NCBI GenBank assembly: GCA_002393165.1
Contig: DGIF01000040.1
Coordinates: 1-16,811, forward strand
Source: Candidatus Saccharibacteria bacterium UBA3829
GTDB lineage: Bacteria > Patescibacteriota > Saccharimonadia > Saccharimonadales > Saccharimonadaceae
Length of the DNA stretch: 16,811 nt
Reading direction: 5' to 3'
In this document: positions 16,301 through 16,811 of the stretch, piece after piece
Position numbering within the stretch: the stretch's first letter is position 1
How the letters are laid out: the number at the start of each line of letters is the position of its first letter
Notes under the pieces: generated by a model
What the model was told of the DNA's origin: nothing
Seen by the model: the letters and a program-made list of their open reading frames with translations, nothing else
The model's database searches: none
Made by a program: the position numbers and the translations under genes

Positions 16301-16577
16301 CGAAGAGGCCTTTCTGGGGTTTGGGTGGACCGAGGGCCACGGTGCCTTCGCTGCCATCTTTGCTAGATTCTTCTTGTATTTTCGCATCGTCTTCTTCTGC
16401 CTTTGGTTCTGGCCCCACAAAAGCAGCGGCCACCTCTTCTTCTGTCGGTGTCCCATCGTTCTCTTTGCCTTCTACATTTTGCTCGTCTTTTTTTCCCGCT
16501 GTTCCTACAAAGGCGGTAGCCAATTGCTCCTCCGTCATCGGCTCGGCTTTATTTGAAAGATTCTTGTCTCTATCCAT
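13356..16577 (-). CDS. Membrane-anchored papain-like (C1) cysteine protease with leucine-rich repeats
   Basis: A 1073-residue surface protease. Order: acidic cytoplasmic tail (1-88), membrane helix (about 90-111), charged stalk (112-202), C1 peptidase (about 203-465), leucine-rich repeats (about 507-928, some 18 SDS22-like units such as LTSLSVRNNNIKSLAGL), and a C-terminal region (about 930-1073) I do not recognise. The papain active site is complete: oxyanion Gln220 and nucleophile Cys226 in NQGGYGLCWDYA with the canonical six-residue spacing, His391 in ADHAMSIIGWDD, and Asn432 in LLNSYGENWG. No propeptide is evident. The tail repeats an 11-residue motif, TEEQLATAFVG (15-25) and TEEEVAAAFVG (45-55). 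The start has no ribosome binding site and lies seven bases after a perfect -10. It is the only gene in the proposed tRNA-Gly insertion. A role in attacking or binding host surface proteins is inferred. Confidence 0.9.
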   Translation of the reverse strand: MDRDKNLSNKAEPMTEEQLATAFVGTAGKKDEQNVEGKENDGTPTEEEVAAAFVGPEPKAEEDDAKIQEESSKDGSEGTVALGPPKPQKGLFVIVACFVVVIGIAVAIIIRSNQKQESGPVISINDLTDEQKEKLGVELVKGEGADSSGIEDENNYSDEYKKYLELSDEEKAELEVIPRKEEVPDGKIDEIKEDTDEEIITTLPEKFDLRDVIDITVGNQGGYGLCWDYASSTSLETHLKLRGIDYNPSELQIDFLSSSLMYDSRNLHDGGTFQYFADIASSIGTISEDAFSGLNIDLDAWYGTASDNFDHLKLAKNDNPIYVTKTVDFPAVYKYYGEASGKTDEELEEFRNLVKAHIMANGSLYTAISAHFYADGRLGYCSSSAYCAADHAMSIIGWDDNFPKENFHKIDETTAYLTDEHPKHDGAYLLLNSYGENWGTDGGAIWVSYDDYNVEAQLSGVVSTTLDDAKKMSSIASQAAKDIVSEKLNFYIIEKDGEEYISDYALDRVSYLDLSSRSLTDYDLEGITEIFSNISSLMISDNDISDLSSLANLKNLRGVSFSKNNVEDISALCAMDKIGSLDLSYNKIADVSCLEGKLDDYAYIDISGNKGITGFDKLTTLTSLTANDIGLESLESLSNFNKLTSLSVRNNNIKSLAGLNTDVDVLYDLDLSGNKELADLAFDKPVYRLLIEDADLTDISILNNIKANGVLAGGNNFGDLSSFNNDKVMQLDLSRNKNLSNLSALSTVKNLNLSDCGITSLTELDGMDGIEALTLNDNKISSFDGAENLSKITTLNIKNNKLTSLNGSEKLENLQSLNVADNQISSLDAVAKLTKLITFSADNNNISDANALVDLENLYFVSLNNNKLTSVPNFTTQVNVYLALENNPIENVVIPRAVATINLKDCGAKTIDYSSVEKLTNITLEGNPDWNEYSDLISESMLGQQSLGRQYPYFSISTDYNFSKEELNDLDSGIPGLFGSASWYMSLKEYTNELEKSSDGVIDLEKCPSERAMFMYLLKSGINLDGFSVDKAATKLTLEDKTADSLSLEQWIRINNSAHLSANKITFNFKQSQ

Positions 16578-16584
16578 ATATAAT

Positions 16585-16593
16585 ATTATAACA
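16585..16593 (-). promoter_or_regulatory. Extended -10 promoter of the LRR protease, predicted leaderless start
   Basis: On the minus strand, TGT-TATAAT has a perfect -10 at 16590-16585 and an extended TG. No good -35 is visible at 16-18 bp. Seven bases separate the -10 from the ATG at 16577, so the transcript should begin at about the start codon, as for uvrC. Confidence 0.65.
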
Positions 16594-16633
16594 TAAAACT
16601 ATTGTGCTTATTCATGGGATTTATTGTTATGAA

Positions 16634-16691
16634 AGCTAGTCGCGAAGCTTGTCGCGCAATTACTTTATGGGCGTAAATTGGGCGCTAATTA
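16634..16691. repeat. Short direct repeats between the protease promoter and the tRNA
   Basis: AGCTAGTCGCG (16634-16644) is repeated as AGCTTGTCGCG (16646-16656). They are followed by three related words: GCGCAATTA (16654), GCGTAAATT (16671) and GCGCTAATTA (16682). They lie inside the proposed insertion and next to its tRNA end, where integrase arm sites or regulator sites would be expected. No other gene is visible between 16578 and 16730. Confidence 0.4.
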
Positions 16692-16714
16692 TGCTAAATT
16701 TCTACGACTAAACT

Positions 16715-16732
16715 CATTTTTGCACAAAAATG
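16715..16732 (-). terminator. Hairpin at the tRNA 3' end, possible tRNA terminator or junction palindrome
   Basis: CATTTTTG (16715-16722) and CAAAAATG (16725-16732) are perfect inverted repeats around two bases and overlap the CCA end of tRNA-Gly. The stem is AT-rich, so it may help tRNA transcription end, or it may simply mark the recombination junction. The other repeat copy at 13261 lacks the outer half of this stem. Confidence 0.4.
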
Positions 16733-16742
16733 GTGCGAATGA
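16722..16742 (-). repeat. 21-bp repeat within the tRNA-Gly 3' end (proposed attL)
   Basis: Identical to 13261-13281. It spans nine bases downstream of the tRNA, the CCA, the discriminator, the 3' acceptor strand and one T-stem base. Because this copy keeps the tRNA complete, insertion here would not disrupt the gene. Confidence 0.85.
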
Positions 16743-16807
16743 AGAGACTCTAACTCTCGACCTCTTCCTTGGCAAGGAAGCGCTCTAAACAACTGAGCTA
16801 CATTCGC
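16731..16807 (-). tRNA. tRNA-Gly (anticodon GCC) with encoded CCA
   Basis: The cloverleaf folds fully on the minus strand. Acceptor GCGAATG/CATTCGC, D stem GCTC/GAGC, anticodon stem CTTCC/GGAAG with loop TTGCCAA (anticodon GCC), variable loop AGGTC, T stem GAGAG/CTCTT. The CCA is encoded (16733-16731) after discriminator A. Two normally invariant bases are changed together: the D loop has G18-T19 in place of G18-G19, and the T loop reads TTAGAGT, with A56 in place of C56. U19 and A56 could still form a Watson-Crick elbow pair. All stems are intact, so it looks functional. Its promoter lies beyond the right edge. Confidence 0.95.
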
Positions 16808-16811
16808 ACGT

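Larger units (their letters stand above)
13261..16742 (-). mobile_element. Proposed single-gene insertion at tRNA-Gly, flanked by 21-bp direct repeats
   Basis: The unit between the left edges of the repeats is 3461 bp. Its geometry is that of site-specific integration into a tRNA 3' end: the intact tRNA is at one end, and a displaced copy of its 3' terminus is at the other, as a direct repeat. The only gene inside is the LRR protease, whose sequence looks poorer in GC than its neighbours (one sampled line about 43% against about 55% in the peptide-binding gene). No integrase, transposase or replication gene is present. Either a recombinase acts in trans, or a once larger island has been reduced. 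Boundaries are seen; mobility is inferred. Confidence 0.7.

Noticed and set aside
16731..16807. tRNA-Gly as a non-proteinogenic, cell-wall type like those of staphylococci, based on its G49-U65 pair
   Set aside because: The same G49-U65 pair occurs in ordinary E. coli tRNA-Gly(GCC), so it does not discriminate. Only the U19/A56 change is unusual.
1..16811. CRISPR array, rRNA, or recoded stop codons
   Set aside because: No spaced regular repeats, no rRNA motifs, and every gene reads through with the standard code and ordinary stops.

Overview
The window reads as a chromosomal segment of a small-genome bacterium of the Patescibacteria (CPR), most likely Saccharibacteria (TM7). This is inferred from gene content and style and is not proven. 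Genes are tightly packed and UvrC is short. The pentose-phosphate enzymes RpiB and Rpe are divergent. Surface proteins are held by uncleaved N-terminal membrane helices instead of lipoprotein anchors. The standard genetic code fits: gap ends in TGA and no gene needs TGA read as glycine, which argues against Gracilibacteria or SR1. By eye, G+C is near 50% in most of the window and visibly lower in the last large gene.

Layout. (1) 1-931: the end of a ribosomal operon, rpsL (5' end cut off by the window) then rpsG, closed by a terminator. (2) 961-4784: a five-gene operon, gap, rpiB-like, rpe-like, a PfkB-family kinase and a LOG-family phosphoribohydrolase. Together these could turn nucleotide-derived ribose 5-phosphate into triose phosphate and feed it into lower glycolysis. 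(3) 4813-6120, minus strand: enolase, divergent from (4) 6186-7523, a Pro/Ala-rich membrane-anchored protein of unknown function. (5) 7617-10948: uvrC, secG and an anchored oligopeptide-binding protein. (6) 11027-12214: a membrane-anchored protein with RCC1-like repeats, convergent with (7) an EamA-type permease at 12217-13140 on the minus strand. (8) 13261-16742: a 3.46 kb segment bounded by perfect 21-bp direct repeats, one of which is the 3' end of a tRNA-Gly gene. It holds a single 1073-residue gene for a membrane-anchored papain-like protease with leucine-rich repeats. (9) 16731-16807, minus strand: tRNA-Gly(GCC).

Main points of interest: the integrase-less, one-gene insertion at tRNA-Gly; the paired U19/A56 change in that tRNA, which replaces the nearly universal G19-C56 pair; a roughly 130-bp palindrome inside the uvrC reading frame; and promoters placed so close to start codons that uvrC and the protease gene should give leaderless mRNAs.

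The surface proteins (unknown protein at 6186, peptide-binding protein, RCC1-like protein, LRR protease) share one topology: a charged or low-complexity cytoplasmic tail, one membrane helix, then an outer domain. This would suit an epibiont that digests, binds and imports peptides from a host. That link is inference.
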